From Agrobacterium vitis (GTDB taxonomy: Bacteria > Pseudomonadota > Alphaproteobacteria > Rhizobiales > Rhizobiaceae), in contig NZ_CP146244.1 of the NCBI RefSeq assembly GCF_037039395.1, positions 434,001 through 498,000 of the forward strand: 64,000 nucleotides of DNA. The letters are read 5' to 3'. Under the pieces are notes generated by a model. That model did no database searches. It was not told the origin of the DNA and saw only the letters and a program-made list of their open reading frames with translations. Below, piece by piece: positions 43,329 through 52,149 of this stretch (position 1 is its first letter; each line of letters begins with the position of its first letter). A program made the translations under genes and the position numbers.

Positions 43329-44375
43329 ATGACATCGATCCTGCGCCTTCTGGCACTCACCGCTCTTTCACCTGTGATTTTCACGCAATCGGCTGGCGCG
43401 GCTGGCATTGCCGGCGCACCGGCGCCGTTTGATCAGGGCGGCGTTAAGCTTGCCCTGATCAGCTATATCTCGGCTGGCGACTTCTTCCAGGCCTATCAGG
43501 CAGGTGCGCAGGCGCAGGCCAAGGCGCTGGGTGTTGATCTGCGGATTTTTCCTGGTCGCCAGGATGCTGCCGAGCAGCGCGAGCAGATTTTGCAGGCCAT
43601 TAATCTCGGTGTGAAGGGCATTGTCATTGACCACGGCCTGCCGGAATCGCTTGGTGATGTGGTGCAGCAGGCGCTCGACAAGGGCGTCAAGGTCGTGGCT
43701 TTCGATGTGAACCTGAACAATCCGAAAATCCCGCAGGTCGAACAATCCGATCACAAACTGGCGGAACTGACACTGGATCAGGCCATCAAGGACAATGGCA
43801 AGAGTTTCAACGCTGGATATGCCTATGTGGCGGGCTTTGCGCCGTTGGATCGTCGCAACGAGATCTGGGACAAGGTCAAAGCAGCCAATAGTGGTATCGT
43901 AGAAAAAGCCCGTTTCGGCACGGTGAGTGATACCACAGCCACCTCCACCGCCGATCAGGCCAAAGCGGTTTTTCGTGCCAACCCGGATATTTCCGTGGTG
44001 TTTGCGCCCTATGACGAATTCGCCCGTGGCGTCAAACTCGCTGCCGCCGATCTGGGCATCAGCGCCAAGCTGAAAATCTATTCGGCGGATATTTCCACCG
44101 CGGATATTCAGGAAATTGTTGAGGATGGCAGCCCGTGGGTTGCAACCGCTGCCACCAATCCGGCAGTGGTGGGTGCCGTTTCCATCCGCGCTGCCGCCTT
44201 GCAGATTGCGGGCGAAACGGTGCCGCATCAGATTATCGTTGATCCGGTTCTGGTGACGCAAAAGCAATTGCGGGATGCCAATGTGAAGACCATCGAAGAC
44301 CTGGCAAAGAAAATTCCGAGTTTCTCGACAAGCTCGGCAGCGACGGCAAGCTGGATTCCGTCTGCGGCATTTTGA
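43329..44375 (+). CDS. Orphan ribose-type ABC periplasmic binding protein, paralogue of 39360-40403
   Basis: 348 residues; signal peptide about 24 residues (VIFTQSAGA). The mature protein begins AGIAGAPAPFDQGGVKLALI and follows the type I sugar-binding fold (VKGIVIDHGLPESLGDVVQQA; VVAFDVNLNNPKIPQVEQSD; KIYSADISTADIQEIVEDGS). It is clearly similar to the binding protein of the divergent operon. No permease or ATPase follows on its strand, so it probably feeds the transporter encoded at 40435-42959 with a second ligand. ATG 43329 is chosen for GGGGAA four bases before it; ATG 43317 would add four residues. A strong terminator follows. Confidence 0.88.
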   Translation: MTSILRLLALTALSPVIFTQSAGAAGIAGAPAPFDQGGVKLALISYISAGDFFQAYQAGAQAQAKALGVDLRIFPGRQDAAEQREQILQAINLGVKGIVIDHGLPESLGDVVQQALDKGVKVVAFDVNLNNPKIPQVEQSDHKLAELTLDQAIKDNGKSFNAGYAYVAGFAPLDRRNEIWDKVKAANSGIVEKARFGTVSDTTATSTADQAKAVFRANPDISVVFAPYDEFARGVKLAAADLGISAKLKIYSADISTADIQEIVEDGSPWVATAATNPAVVGAVSIRAAALQIAGETVPHQIIVDPVLVTQKQLRDANVKTIEDLAKKIPSFSTSSAATASWIPSAAF

Positions 44376-44407
44376 GCGATTTCCTCCCAAGCAGGCTCTG
44401 CGCAGAC

Positions 44408-44441
44408 AAAAACGGAAGCACCTCGTGGTGCTTCCGTTTTT
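44408..44441. terminator. Bidirectional intrinsic terminator
   Basis: A perfect 15-bp stem: AAAAACGGAAGCACC (44408-44422), loop TCGT, and GGTGCTTCCGTTTTT (44427-44441). A-run on one side and T-run on the other allow termination in both directions. It lies between the convergent orphan binding-protein gene and the sulfhydrylase gene, which is where such a terminator is expected. Confidence 0.95.
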
Positions 44442-44451
44442 CAATGTTTGA

Positions 44452-45774
44452 TTAGGCCGCTTTGCTCTTCTGCGTTACTGAAGATGCAGCATCGAGACCA
44501 CGTTGGATATCGGCAAGAATGTCATCGATATGCTCGATACCAATCGAAAGGCGCACATAGCCCGGCGAAACGCCACTTGCGGCCTGTTCTTCGGCTGTGA
44601 GCTGAGAATGGGTTGTGGAAGCCGGGTGAATGGCCAGACTGCGGGCATCACCAATATTGGCAACGTGATACAGCAGTTCGAGACCGTCGATGAACTGGCG
44701 GCCAGCGTCCAGCCCGTCTTTCAGCTCAAAGCCGACAAGACCACCATAACCACCCTTCAGATATGTATCGGCCCGCTCACGCCACACGCCGCTCTGCTGG
44801 GATGGGTAGATCACCTTGGCAATTTCCGGACGCTTGGCCAGATACTCCGCAACGGCTGCGGCGTTTTTAACGTGGCGCTCAATGCGGAGCGGCAGGGTTT
44901 CAATGCCTTGCAAAATCTGGAAGGCGTTGAAGGGTGAGAGTGCAGCCCCAAGGTCACGCAGCAGGGTGACGCGCGCCTTGATGATATAGGCAATCGGTCC
45001 AAGCGGCTTGGTGGCTTCCGTCCAGATGGCGCCGTGATAGCTTGGATCAGGTGTGTTCAGCGCAGGCTGGCGCTCTTTGTGGGCTTCCCAATCGAAATTG
45101 CCACCATCAATAATCAAACCGCCGATAGATGTGCCGTGGCCGCCGAGATATTTGGTGGAGGAATAGACAACCACTGCTGCGCCATGATCGAAGGGACGTG
45201 CCAGCAAGGGGGCTGCGGTATTGTCCACAATCAGTGGAATGCCAAATTCCCGGCCAATGCTTGCCACCTCGGCAATGGGGAAGACCGTCAGTTTTGGATT
45301 GGGCAGCGTCTCGGCATAATAGGCACGGGTGCGCTCATCTGTGGCGCGGCGGAAATTTTCCGGGTCGGTCGGATCAACAAAACGAACCTCAATGCCCTGA
45401 TCTTTCAGCGTGTTGGCAAACAGGTTCCAAGTGCCGCCATAAAGATCGGTGGAGCTGACGATATTGTCGCCAACTTTGGCAAGGTTCTGGATCGCAAAGG
45501 CAGACGCTGCCTGACCGGAGGCAAGCGCCAAAGCCGCCACGCCGCCTTCGATGGCGGCAATGCGCTGTTCGAGCACATCCACCGTGGGGTTGCCGATGCG
45601 GCTATAGATATTGCCCAGCTCCTTCAGGGCAAACAGATTGGCCGCATGTTCCGTATCCCGGAACTGAAAGGACGTGGTCTGATAGATCGGAACGGCGACA
45701 GACCCGGTTGTCGGGTCGGCGCGCCAGCCAGCGTGAAGGGCCAGCGTTTCTGGGTGCAATGGTTTGCTGCTCAT
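44452..45774 (-). CDS. metY: O-acetylhomoserine sulfhydrylase (aminocarboxypropyltransferase), PLP-dependent
   Basis: 440 residues, Cys/Met metabolism PLP enzyme of MetY length. The N-terminus shows PETLALHAGWRADPTTGSVAVPIYQTTSF, the PLP-phosphate loop has SGQAASAFAIQNL, and the Schiff-base lysine is K208 in SSTKYLGGHGTSIGG. It joins O-acetylhomoserine with sulfide (or methanethiol) to make homocysteine (or methionine). This is the natural sink for reduced sulfur, and its presence is the main argument that the surrounding monooxygenases serve sulfur supply. ATG 45774 follows GGGAG; a longer in-frame start is possible but has no family match. A clean island dyad sits 95-111 bases upstream. Confidence 0.92.
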   Translation of the reverse strand: MSSKPLHPETLALHAGWRADPTTGSVAVPIYQTTSFQFRDTEHAANLFALKELGNIYSRIGNPTVDVLEQRIAAIEGGVAALALASGQAASAFAIQNLAKVGDNIVSSTDLYGGTWNLFANTLKDQGIEVRFVDPTDPENFRRATDERTRAYYAETLPNPKLTVFPIAEVASIGREFGIPLIVDNTAAPLLARPFDHGAAVVVYSSTKYLGGHGTSIGGLIIDGGNFDWEAHKERQPALNTPDPSYHGAIWTEATKPLGPIAYIIKARVTLLRDLGAALSPFNAFQILQGIETLPLRIERHVKNAAAVAEYLAKRPEIAKVIYPSQQSGVWRERADTYLKGGYGGLVGFELKDGLDAGRQFIDGLELLYHVANIGDARSLAIHPASTTHSQLTAEEQAASGVSPGYVRLSIGIEHIDDILADIQRGLDAASSVTQKSKAA

Positions 45775-45868
45775 CTGTAACTCCCGTCCTGTGTTGAATT
45801 TCCGCCAGTCACTGCCCTGGATTTTTGCCATGCCTTCGGCTTCTGTGACGGATGTATGATGTTTTATT

Positions 45869-45885
45869 TCTATCGATTAAGTAGA
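45869..45885. promoter_or_regulatory. TCTAT-N7-GTAGA site before the sulfhydrylase gene
   Basis: TCTAT-CGATTAA-GTAGA lies 95-111 bases upstream of the minus-strand ATG at 45774, flanked by ATT on the left and GAAAT on the right. The same form as the other four good sites ties sulfur assimilation to the importers. Confidence 0.6.
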
Positions 45886-46083
45886 GAAATATTCTTCCCT
45901 TCTTTCACTGGCGCTTAGAAATTGCGCCTGACTTGAAGGACGGATGTTCAAGCACGCGGTGTCGCCGGACGAAAACCCGTCAGGATGATCGCTGCGACAT
46001 TTCTCTCCTGATTGGGTCTGTTTTTCCCGCTTGGTTTATCAAGACGCAAAATTCTTTCTGGGCCAAACAGTAATTTATCTTAA

Positions 46084-46100
46084 TCTATAGAAAAAATAGA
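46084..46100. promoter_or_regulatory. TCTAT-N7-ATAGA site before the Tat-exported binding-protein gene
   Basis: TCTAT-AGAAAAA-ATAGA, perfect arms, only 16 bases before ATG 46117. At that distance it would overlap the transcript leader. A regulator bound here might repress, or the true start may be ATG 46144 in the same frame. Confidence 0.6.
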
Positions 46101-46116
46101 CAAATGGAGAAGGCGC

Positions 46117-47130
46117 ATGTCGGGCGATGAATTCAATAGTGGAATGGGACGGCGTCAGCTCATCAAGCTCTCAGCGTTTGCTGGTGTAGCTGCTGCGGGG
46201 GCAAGCCTGCTTGGTGTCAATGCTGCCCATGCAGCAGATGAAGCTCTCAGCCTGAAGGGCAAGCGCATCGGTATCAGCACGGCGGGGACTGACCATTTCT
46301 TTGATCTCCAGGCCTATAATGCCCAGATCGCTGAAGTGAAGCGCTTAGGCGGCGAACCGCTTGCCGTCGATGCGGGCCGCAGCGATGGCAAGCTGGTGGC
46401 TCAACTCCAAACCTTGATCGCACAAAAGCCGGATGCCATTGTCCAATTGCTCGGCACCTTGACGGTTATCGACCCCTGGCTGAAACGGGCGCGTGACGCA
46501 GGCATTCCGGTTTTGACCATCGATGTCGGCTCCAGCCATTCGCTGAACAATTCGACCTCCGACAATTGGGGCATCGGCAAGGATCTGGCCCTGCAACTGG
46601 TCTCTGATATTGGCGGCGAAGGCAATGTTGTGGTCTTCAACGGCTTTTATGGCGTGACGCCCTGCGCCATCCGCTATGACCAGCTTGTCAACGTCATCAA
46701 ATATTTCCCGAAGGTCAAGATTATCCAGCCGGAACTGCGCGACGTCATCCCCAATACCGTGCAGGATGCGTTTGCGCAGGTCACCGCCATTCTCAACAAA
46801 TATCCGGAAAAAGGCTCGATCAAAGCCATCTGGTCCGCCTGGGATATTCCGCAATTGGGGGCAACCCAGGCGCTGGCGGCAGCCGGGCGCACGGAAATCA
46901 AGACCTACGGCGTCGATGGCAGCCCTGAAGTGTTGCAACTGGTGGCGGACCCTGCCTCGCCTGCCGCCGCAGATGTTGCCCAACAGCCTGCCGAACTCGG
47001 TCGTCAGGCGATTCAGAATGTGGCGCTGTTGCTGTCCGGCAAGACCTTGCCGCGCGAGAGCTACGTGCCAGCCCTGTTGGCCAACAAGCAGACTGTCAAC
47101 GATGTCACCAGGAAGCTCGGGATCGGCTGA
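46117..47130 (+). CDS. Ribose-type ABC binding protein with Tat-like signal peptide
   Basis: 337 residues. The N-terminus carries a twin-arginine signal (R12-R13 in GMGRRQLIKLSAFAG, cleavage near NAAHAA, residues 37-40), so it is probably exported folded. The mature domain is Peripla_BP_4 type: KRIGISTAGTDHFFDLQAYNAQ, QKPDAIVQLLGTLTVIDPWLK, TIDVGSSHSLNNSTSDNWG and KTYGVDGSPEVLQLV. Tat export is uncommon in this family and may indicate a bound cofactor or rapid folding. It heads a four-gene importer operon followed by an SsuD-like monooxygenase gene. Confidence 0.9.
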   Translation: MSGDEFNSGMGRRQLIKLSAFAGVAAAGASLLGVNAAHAADEALSLKGKRIGISTAGTDHFFDLQAYNAQIAEVKRLGGEPLAVDAGRSDGKLVAQLQTLIAQKPDAIVQLLGTLTVIDPWLKRARDAGIPVLTIDVGSSHSLNNSTSDNWGIGKDLALQLVSDIGGEGNVVVFNGFYGVTPCAIRYDQLVNVIKYFPKVKIIQPELRDVIPNTVQDAFAQVTAILNKYPEKGSIKAIWSAWDIPQLGATQALAAAGRTEIKTYGVDGSPEVLQLVADPASPAAADVAQQPAELGRQAIQNVALLLSGKTLPRESYVPALLANKQTVNDVTRKLGIG

Positions 47131-47201
47131 TCGCCAAGACACGGCGATGGAACGCCACAACTTAAGCCAGGGCGCCAAGTGGCTTTGCGAAGGACATTTT
47201 C

Positions 47202-48755
47202 ATGCGTGACAAACAGCCTGCGAAGGGCGATGCAATCCGCTTCCATGGCATTTCCAAATGGTTTGGCGGAGCAAGAGCGCTGACCGAGGTGTCCTTTGGC
47301 GTCCGGGCCGGGACGATCCATGGGCTGGTCGGCCAGAATGGTGCGGGAAAATCAACCCTGATCAAAATTCTCGCCGGTCTTCATCGGCAGGATGACGGAA
47401 CAATTGAGATCGACGGGGTCGCAATACCGGATCTAACGCCGCCGCTGGTCGAAAAGCTGGGCATCCATTTCATTCATCAGGATCGTCTTCTGGTTCCGTC
47501 CTTCACGGTTGGTGAGGCCTTGTTTCTGGGGCGCGAACCGAAGATTGCCGGGACGCCATTTCTGGATCGGCGGGCCATGAAACGTCAGGCACAGGCGATT
47601 TTGCAGGATTATTTCGGCCTCAGCCTGCCGACCGGTGCATTGATCGGCGAGCTGACCACCGCGCAAAAGCAGATCGTGCAGATCACACGCGCGCTGTTGG
47701 CCAAGCCCAAGGTGCTGGTGTTCGATGAGCCGACGGCGGCGCTGGTGCGGCGCGAGGCGGATATGCTGTTTTCCCTGATCCGGCGGCTGCGGGATGAGGG
47801 GGTGACGATCGTTTATATCTCGCATTACCTGGCCGAAATCGAAGCGCTTTGCGACGACGTAACCGTGCTGCGCAATGGTGAGGTGGTTGCCAGCCGCGCG
47901 CTTGCCGGTCTTTCGGCAAAACAGATCGCAACCCTGATGGTGGAGCGCGACATTGCCGAGATGTTTCCAAAACCGGTCGTTGCCAAGGGTGAGCGCCTGC
48001 TGGACGTTCGCGGTTTGACCGCCGAAGGCCGGTATGAGGACGTGTCCTTTAGCCTGTACCGGGGCGAAGTGCTCGGCATTACCGGTCTTTTAGGCTCCGG
48101 TGCCAAGGAACTGTTGCAGACACTGTTTGGTCTGGAAACGGCAAATGCTGGTGAGTTTCAAACGAGCGAGACGGTGGTGTCATTTGCAAATCCACGCCAA
48201 GCCGTGTCGCGCAATCTGGCGCTTGTTCCGGAAGACCGGCGCGGCAACGGCGTGGCCTTGGACCTCACGGTGGCGGAAAATACCACGCTTGCCAGTCTCG
48301 ACCGGTTTTCGAGGGTGGGTTTTCTGAAGACCGGTCTTGAGAAGAGTGCGGTGGACCGACTGATCGCGCAATTGCAGATCAAGACGGCAGGCCGCGATGC
48401 ACCGGTCCGAACCCTGTCCGGTGGCAATCAACAGAAGGTGGCGATTGCAAAATGGCTGAGCCGCCAATCGGAACTCTATCTTCTGGATGAGCCGACTGTT
48501 GGCGTTGATATCGGCGCGAAAGTCGAAATTTACCAGCTGATCGGCGAACTGGTCGAAAAGGGGGCCGGCGTCATCATCCTGTCGTCCGACTTGCCGGAAC
48601 TGGTCGGTATAACCGACCGGATTCTGGTGTTTTTCCGGGGTCGGATCACGGCGGAACTCACGTCCAGCCAGACGACGGCGGATGCAGTCTTTGCCGCCAC
48701 AACAGGCTCGGATGCCGCAATGAGGTCGAAGGAAGGATTGCGCCATGTCGGCTGA
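47202..48755 (+). CDS. Ribose-type ABC transporter ATP-binding protein, double cassette (RbsA family)
   Basis: 517 residues. First domain: GQNGAGKSTLIKILAG (Walker A near residue 45), Walker B VLVFDEPTAALVRREADML. Second domain: GLLGSGAKELLQTLFG with the degenerate Walker A lysine context typical of RbsA, signature LSGGNQQKVAIAKW, and LLDEPTVGVDIGAKVEI. AAGGACAT precedes ATG 47202. The 3' end overlaps the first permease gene by 11 bases, so they are translationally coupled. Confidence 0.92.
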   Translation: MRDKQPAKGDAIRFHGISKWFGGARALTEVSFGVRAGTIHGLVGQNGAGKSTLIKILAGLHRQDDGTIEIDGVAIPDLTPPLVEKLGIHFIHQDRLLVPSFTVGEALFLGREPKIAGTPFLDRRAMKRQAQAILQDYFGLSLPTGALIGELTTAQKQIVQITRALLAKPKVLVFDEPTAALVRREADMLFSLIRRLRDEGVTIVYISHYLAEIEALCDDVTVLRNGEVVASRALAGLSAKQIATLMVERDIAEMFPKPVVAKGERLLDVRGLTAEGRYEDVSFSLYRGEVLGITGLLGSGAKELLQTLFGLETANAGEFQTSETVVSFANPRQAVSRNLALVPEDRRGNGVALDLTVAENTTLASLDRFSRVGFLKTGLEKSAVDRLIAQLQIKTAGRDAPVRTLSGGNQQKVAIAKWLSRQSELYLLDEPTVGVDIGAKVEIYQLIGELVEKGAGVIILSSDLPELVGITDRILVFFRGRITAELTSSQTTADAVFAATTGSDAAMRSKEGLRHVG

Positions 48756-49806
48756 GGTCAATTCCGTTTCGATTGGCGTGAGGTCGCCAAAAGCCACCGG
48801 AATGCGTCATCACGGCTCGTCCCAGGGAGGTGAGCTTGCCCAGCCCCGCAAAGGTGATGTATGGCGCGCGGCCTGGCTGCTGCGGACCGGGTCCATACTC
48901 GGAATCCTCGGCGTCTTCCTGTTCTTTTCGCTGACGGCGCCCTTCTTCTTCAGCCTCGGCAATCTGGGCAATGTACTGGCGCAGTCGGCCATTCTCGGGG
49001 TGCTGGCCTTTGGGCTGACGGTGGTGATTATCGCGGGCGGTTCGAATGTCGTGACGGGTGGGATCGATCTGTCGCTGGCCGCCAATATGGGCCTCAGCGC
49101 TGCGGTCTATTCCAGCCTTGTGCAGTTGGGATGGAGCGATGGCATTGCTGTTTTGGGGGCGCTGGCCACCGGACTGGTCATCGGTTTCGTCAACGCATTG
49201 GCTGTGGTCATTGTCGGTATCGTACCGCTTCTGGCAACGCTTGCGGTGATGAATGTGGTGGCCGGTCTCGAACTGGTGTTGACCCAGAACACCGTCATTC
49301 CGGCTTCAACCGACTTTCTCTCACTGCTTTCGGCCACGGGGCCATTCGGTTTGCCGGTGCTGGCCTATATCCTGCTTGGGGCAGCCTTGCTGGTCGGAGC
49401 CGTCGTTCAATATACCCCGCTTGGATTGAGGCTTTACGCGGTCGGCGAATTTCCGGAAGCCGCAAGGGCGGCGGGTCTCAGGGTCAAATCCCTGACGGCA
49501 GGCGCTTTCATCGCGGCGGGTCTGCTGGGCGGTATCGCCGGTATCCTCAATACGTCCTATCTCAGCGGCAGTTCCACCGGCGCTGGCGATATCTTGCTGC
49601 CCGTCGTGGTGACCACCCTGCTGGGCTCGGTGTTTTCACGGCGGCTGGTGCCGACCATTCCCGGTACGCTGGTTTCGGCGATCTTTGTCGGTGTGCTGAT
49701 CAATGGGTTTCAACTGCTCAATCTGTCGAGCACACTGGTTGCCGGCGTCCAGGGCGCGCTGATCCTTCTGGTCGTCTCGGCCACCACTTTGCTGCGTAGG
49801 AGATAG
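48745..49806 (+). CDS. Ribose-type ABC transporter permease (first of two)
   Basis: 353 residues with a long polar cytoplasmic N-terminus (about 45 residues, RSPKATGMRHHGSSQGGEL...) before the membrane domain. Family marks: VVIIAGGSNVVTGGIDLSLAANMGLSA, VIVGIVPLLATLAVMNVVAG, and YAVGEFPEAARAAGLRVKSLTAGAFIAAGLLGG. ATG 48745 lies inside the ATPase gene, 11 bases before its stop. It is paired with a second, different permease encoded eight bases downstream, so the channel is probably a heterodimer. Confidence 0.9.
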   Translation: MSAEVNSVSIGVRSPKATGMRHHGSSQGGELAQPRKGDVWRAAWLLRTGSILGILGVFLFFSLTAPFFFSLGNLGNVLAQSAILGVLAFGLTVVIIAGGSNVVTGGIDLSLAANMGLSAAVYSSLVQLGWSDGIAVLGALATGLVIGFVNALAVVIVGIVPLLATLAVMNVVAGLELVLTQNTVIPASTDFLSLLSATGPFGLPVLAYILLGAALLVGAVVQYTPLGLRLYAVGEFPEAARAAGLRVKSLTAGAFIAAGLLGGIAGILNTSYLSGSSTGAGDILLPVVVTTLLGSVFSRRLVPTIPGTLVSAIFVGVLINGFQLLNLSSTLVAGVQGALILLVVSATTLLRRR

Positions 49807-49813
49807 GATCATC

Positions 49814-50815
49814 ATGTCGACAGTTGATGCGAAGACATGGACGGCCGGGGCCTTGGCGACTGGCCGCCGTCGCGGTGTGTATCTGGCGCGTTATGCGCTG
49901 ATCCTCGCCATCTTCGCGGTGATCGTGATATTTTCAACGGTGGCGCCAAGTTTCCTGACGGGCGCCAACCTGATGAGCGTATTGGTCAATAATGTCGCCT
50001 TGCTCGCCATCGTGTCGATTGCGATGACCTTTGCCGTCGCCTCGGGCGGCATCGATCTTTCGGTCGCGACAGCGGTGGATTTTGCCAGTTTCACCTTCGT
50101 CTCGCTGGTGCTGGGTGGTGTGCCCGTCGGCCTTGCCGTGCTTGCGGCAATCTTCGCCGGCGGACTGGTCGGTGCCTTGAATGGTCTGTTGATTTCGGCA
50201 ATCGGCATCTCGCCGTTTCTGGCGACGCTTGGAACGTTGTTCATTGGCCGCAGCGTGCAGCAATTGCTGACCAATGGCGGCAATCCGGTCTATCTGTCCC
50301 AAGCCGCCATTCCGCCAGGCTTTTCCTTCATCGGCCATGGAAACTTGTTCGGTGTACCTGTGCCGCTGGTCGTCACGCTCCTGCTGATTGTTGTGACTGC
50401 CGTGATATTGGCAATGACCCGTTTCGGGCGGGTTCTAACGGCAATCGGGACGCAGGCCAGCGTGGCGCGCTATTCCGGCCTGTCTGTCGCCTCAATTGTT
50501 GCGAGCGCCTATATTCTGGCCGGGGTGATTGCCGCGATAGCCGGCATCCTTTTGACAGCAACGGTCAATGTCTACATTCCGTCATCCGGCAATGCCTTCC
50601 TGCTGAATGCCATTGGCGCAACCTTTATCGGCACGACGCTCCATCCGTTGCGCCGACCCAATGTGACTGGCACCGTGCTTGGCGTTCTGCTGCTTGGCCT
50701 CGTCTCGAACGGGTTGCTGCTGTCCGGTTTGAACTTCTACTGGCAGCAGGTTGCAACGGGCCTGTTGATTTTTTCGGTGCTGGCCTTGAGCTCCAAGACG
50801 GAGCGCCCTTCGTGA
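49814..50815 (+). CDS. Ribose-type ABC transporter permease (second of two)
   Basis: 333 residues with a 25-residue polar start, then the RbsC-type membrane domain: SIAMTFAVASGGIDLSVATAVDFAS, LISAIGISPFLATLGTLFIGRS, AIGTQASVARYSGLSVASIVAS and a C-terminal NVTGTVLGVLLLGLVSNGLLLSG. TAGGATCATC supplies the ribosome site. Together with its upstream neighbour it forms the two-permease set typical of AI-2-, erythritol- or rhamnose-type importers, which use two distinct RbsC-like subunits. Confidence 0.9.
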   Translation: MSTVDAKTWTAGALATGRRRGVYLARYALILAIFAVIVIFSTVAPSFLTGANLMSVLVNNVALLAIVSIAMTFAVASGGIDLSVATAVDFASFTFVSLVLGGVPVGLAVLAAIFAGGLVGALNGLLISAIGISPFLATLGTLFIGRSVQQLLTNGGNPVYLSQAAIPPGFSFIGHGNLFGVPVPLVVTLLLIVVTAVILAMTRFGRVLTAIGTQASVARYSGLSVASIVASAYILAGVIAAIAGILLTATVNVYIPSSGNAFLLNAIGATFIGTTLHPLRRPNVTGTVLGVLLLGLVSNGLLLSGLNFYWQQVATGLLIFSVLALSSKTERPS

Positions 50816-50900
50816 TCGCAAACACCATGATCGTAAACACAATCCCCAGCCGATGGGCGCGCCTTGTCGAACCGCATATTCCAAAAAACCGGATGGATGC

Positions 50901-51980
50901 ATGACCAGCAAGACTGAATTTCTCTGGTATATCCCCAATGACGTCAAGGCAGGTCATCGCGGTGATATCGCTGGTGAGGACCATAACAGCCTTGATAGCT
51001 TGACTGCGCATGCCAAGGCTTTGGAGGATCATGGCTGGGCAGGCGCTTTGATTGGCACCGGTTGGGGACGGCCGGATACGTTTACGGTGGCAACGGCACT
51101 GGCCGCGCGCACGACCCGGTTCGAACCGTTGATCGCCATTCGGCCCGGTTATTGGAAACCGGCCAATTTCGCCTCCGCAGCCGCCACGCTCGATCACTTG
51201 AGCAATGGTCGTGTCCGCATCAATGTGGTTTCGGGCAAGGACGATCTTGCCGCCTATGGCGATAGCGAAGGCGATTCCGCTCATCGTTATGCCCGCACCG
51301 CAGAATTCATGCGGCTGGTGCGCCGGCTATGGACCGAAGAGAATGTCAGTTTCGAAGGCGCGCATTTTCATGTTTCGAATTCCACCGTGGAACCACGGAT
51401 CAGGCCACGGGAAGGGCGCCCGCATCCGAAGCTCTATTTCGGCGGTGCATCGCAAGCGGCTGAACATGTCGCCGCCACCCAAGCGGATGTGCAGCTTTTC
51501 TGGGGAGAGCCGCTTGACGGGGTCCGGGAACGGATCGACCGATTGAAGGCGCTCAGCCAGACATTGGACCGCGATCTTCCGCCGCTGGAATTCGGTCTCA
51601 GGATTACCACCCTGGTCCGTGACACAACGGAGCAAGCCTGGGCTGATGCTGAGGCCAAAGTGGCGGAAATGGCGAAAACCAGCGGCGCTGGCTGGCATGA
51701 CCACAAGCGGGAGGTGGCGATCGGACAAAAGCGGCTTTTCGATCTTCACTCACGAGGCGAGGTGCTGGACGAAAACCTTTATACAGCACCCGGAAAATTC
51801 GGCGGTGGTGGGGCTGGAACGACCTGGCTCGTCGGCTCCGCGCAGGATGTCGCCCGCGCGCTCAGTCACTATCGTGATCTCGGGATCAGCCATTTCATTC
51901 TGTCCGATACCCCTTATCTTGCGGAAATCGAACGTCAGGGAAAGCAATTGCTGCCCCTGTTGCTGTCGCCTCAAGATTGA
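50901..51980 (+). CDS. SsuD-like FMNH2-dependent alkanesulfonate monooxygenase family protein (LLM class)
   Basis: 359 residues, luciferase-like TIM barrel. Marks: FLWYIPNDVKAGHRG, WAGALIGTGWGRPDTFTVATAL, TTRFEPLIAIRPGYWKPANFASAAATLDHLSNGRVRINVVSG (SsuD-type strand with the flavin and sulfonate contacts) and HPKLYFGGASQAAEHVAA. ATG 50901 is favoured; upstream in-frame extension lies in the gap after the permease. Being 85 bases after the importer genes, it is probably the first catabolic enzyme for that importer's substrate. Confidence 0.87.
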   Translation: MTSKTEFLWYIPNDVKAGHRGDIAGEDHNSLDSLTAHAKALEDHGWAGALIGTGWGRPDTFTVATALAARTTRFEPLIAIRPGYWKPANFASAAATLDHLSNGRVRINVVSGKDDLAAYGDSEGDSAHRYARTAEFMRLVRRLWTEENVSFEGAHFHVSNSTVEPRIRPREGRPHPKLYFGGASQAAEHVAATQADVQLFWGEPLDGVRERIDRLKALSQTLDRDLPPLEFGLRITTLVRDTTEQAWADAEAKVAEMAKTSGAGWHDHKREVAIGQKRLFDLHSRGEVLDENLYTAPGKFGGGGAGTTWLVGSAQDVARALSHYRDLGISHFILSDTPYLAEIERQGKQLLPLLLSPQD

Positions 51981-52041
51981 CAGGATTGGGCTCGTGCCAA
52001 GGGGGCGAAACCGGCGAGACATAAAGGAAATTCTACTTTAG

Positions 52042-52058
52042 TCTTAATCTCCGGTAGA
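52042..52058. promoter_or_regulatory. Degenerate TCTAT-N7-GTAGA-type site before the polar-amino-acid-type operon
   Basis: TCTTA-ATCTCCG-GTAGA keeps the right arm of the GTAGA form and the first three bases of the left arm. It ends 91 bases before ATG 52150, within the distance seen for clean sites. Confidence 0.35.
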
Positions 52059-52149
52059 CCGATCCTTGATGGCGCTATATGGAAGAACGCCATTGCTCGT
52101 GATTGGTGCTGCTCTTCAATACGGTGTCGCCAAAATAAGGAGCCTCGCC

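Larger units (their letters stand above)
45775..46116. other. Divergent control region between sulfhydrylase and Tat-exported binding-protein genes
   Basis: 342 bases without a credible gene. It holds two clean copies of the island dyad, at 45869-45885 near the sulfhydrylase start and 46084-46100 just before the binding-protein start. The stretch between 45840-45900 and the last 70 bases are AT-rich, as expected for two divergent promoters. Confidence 0.6.
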
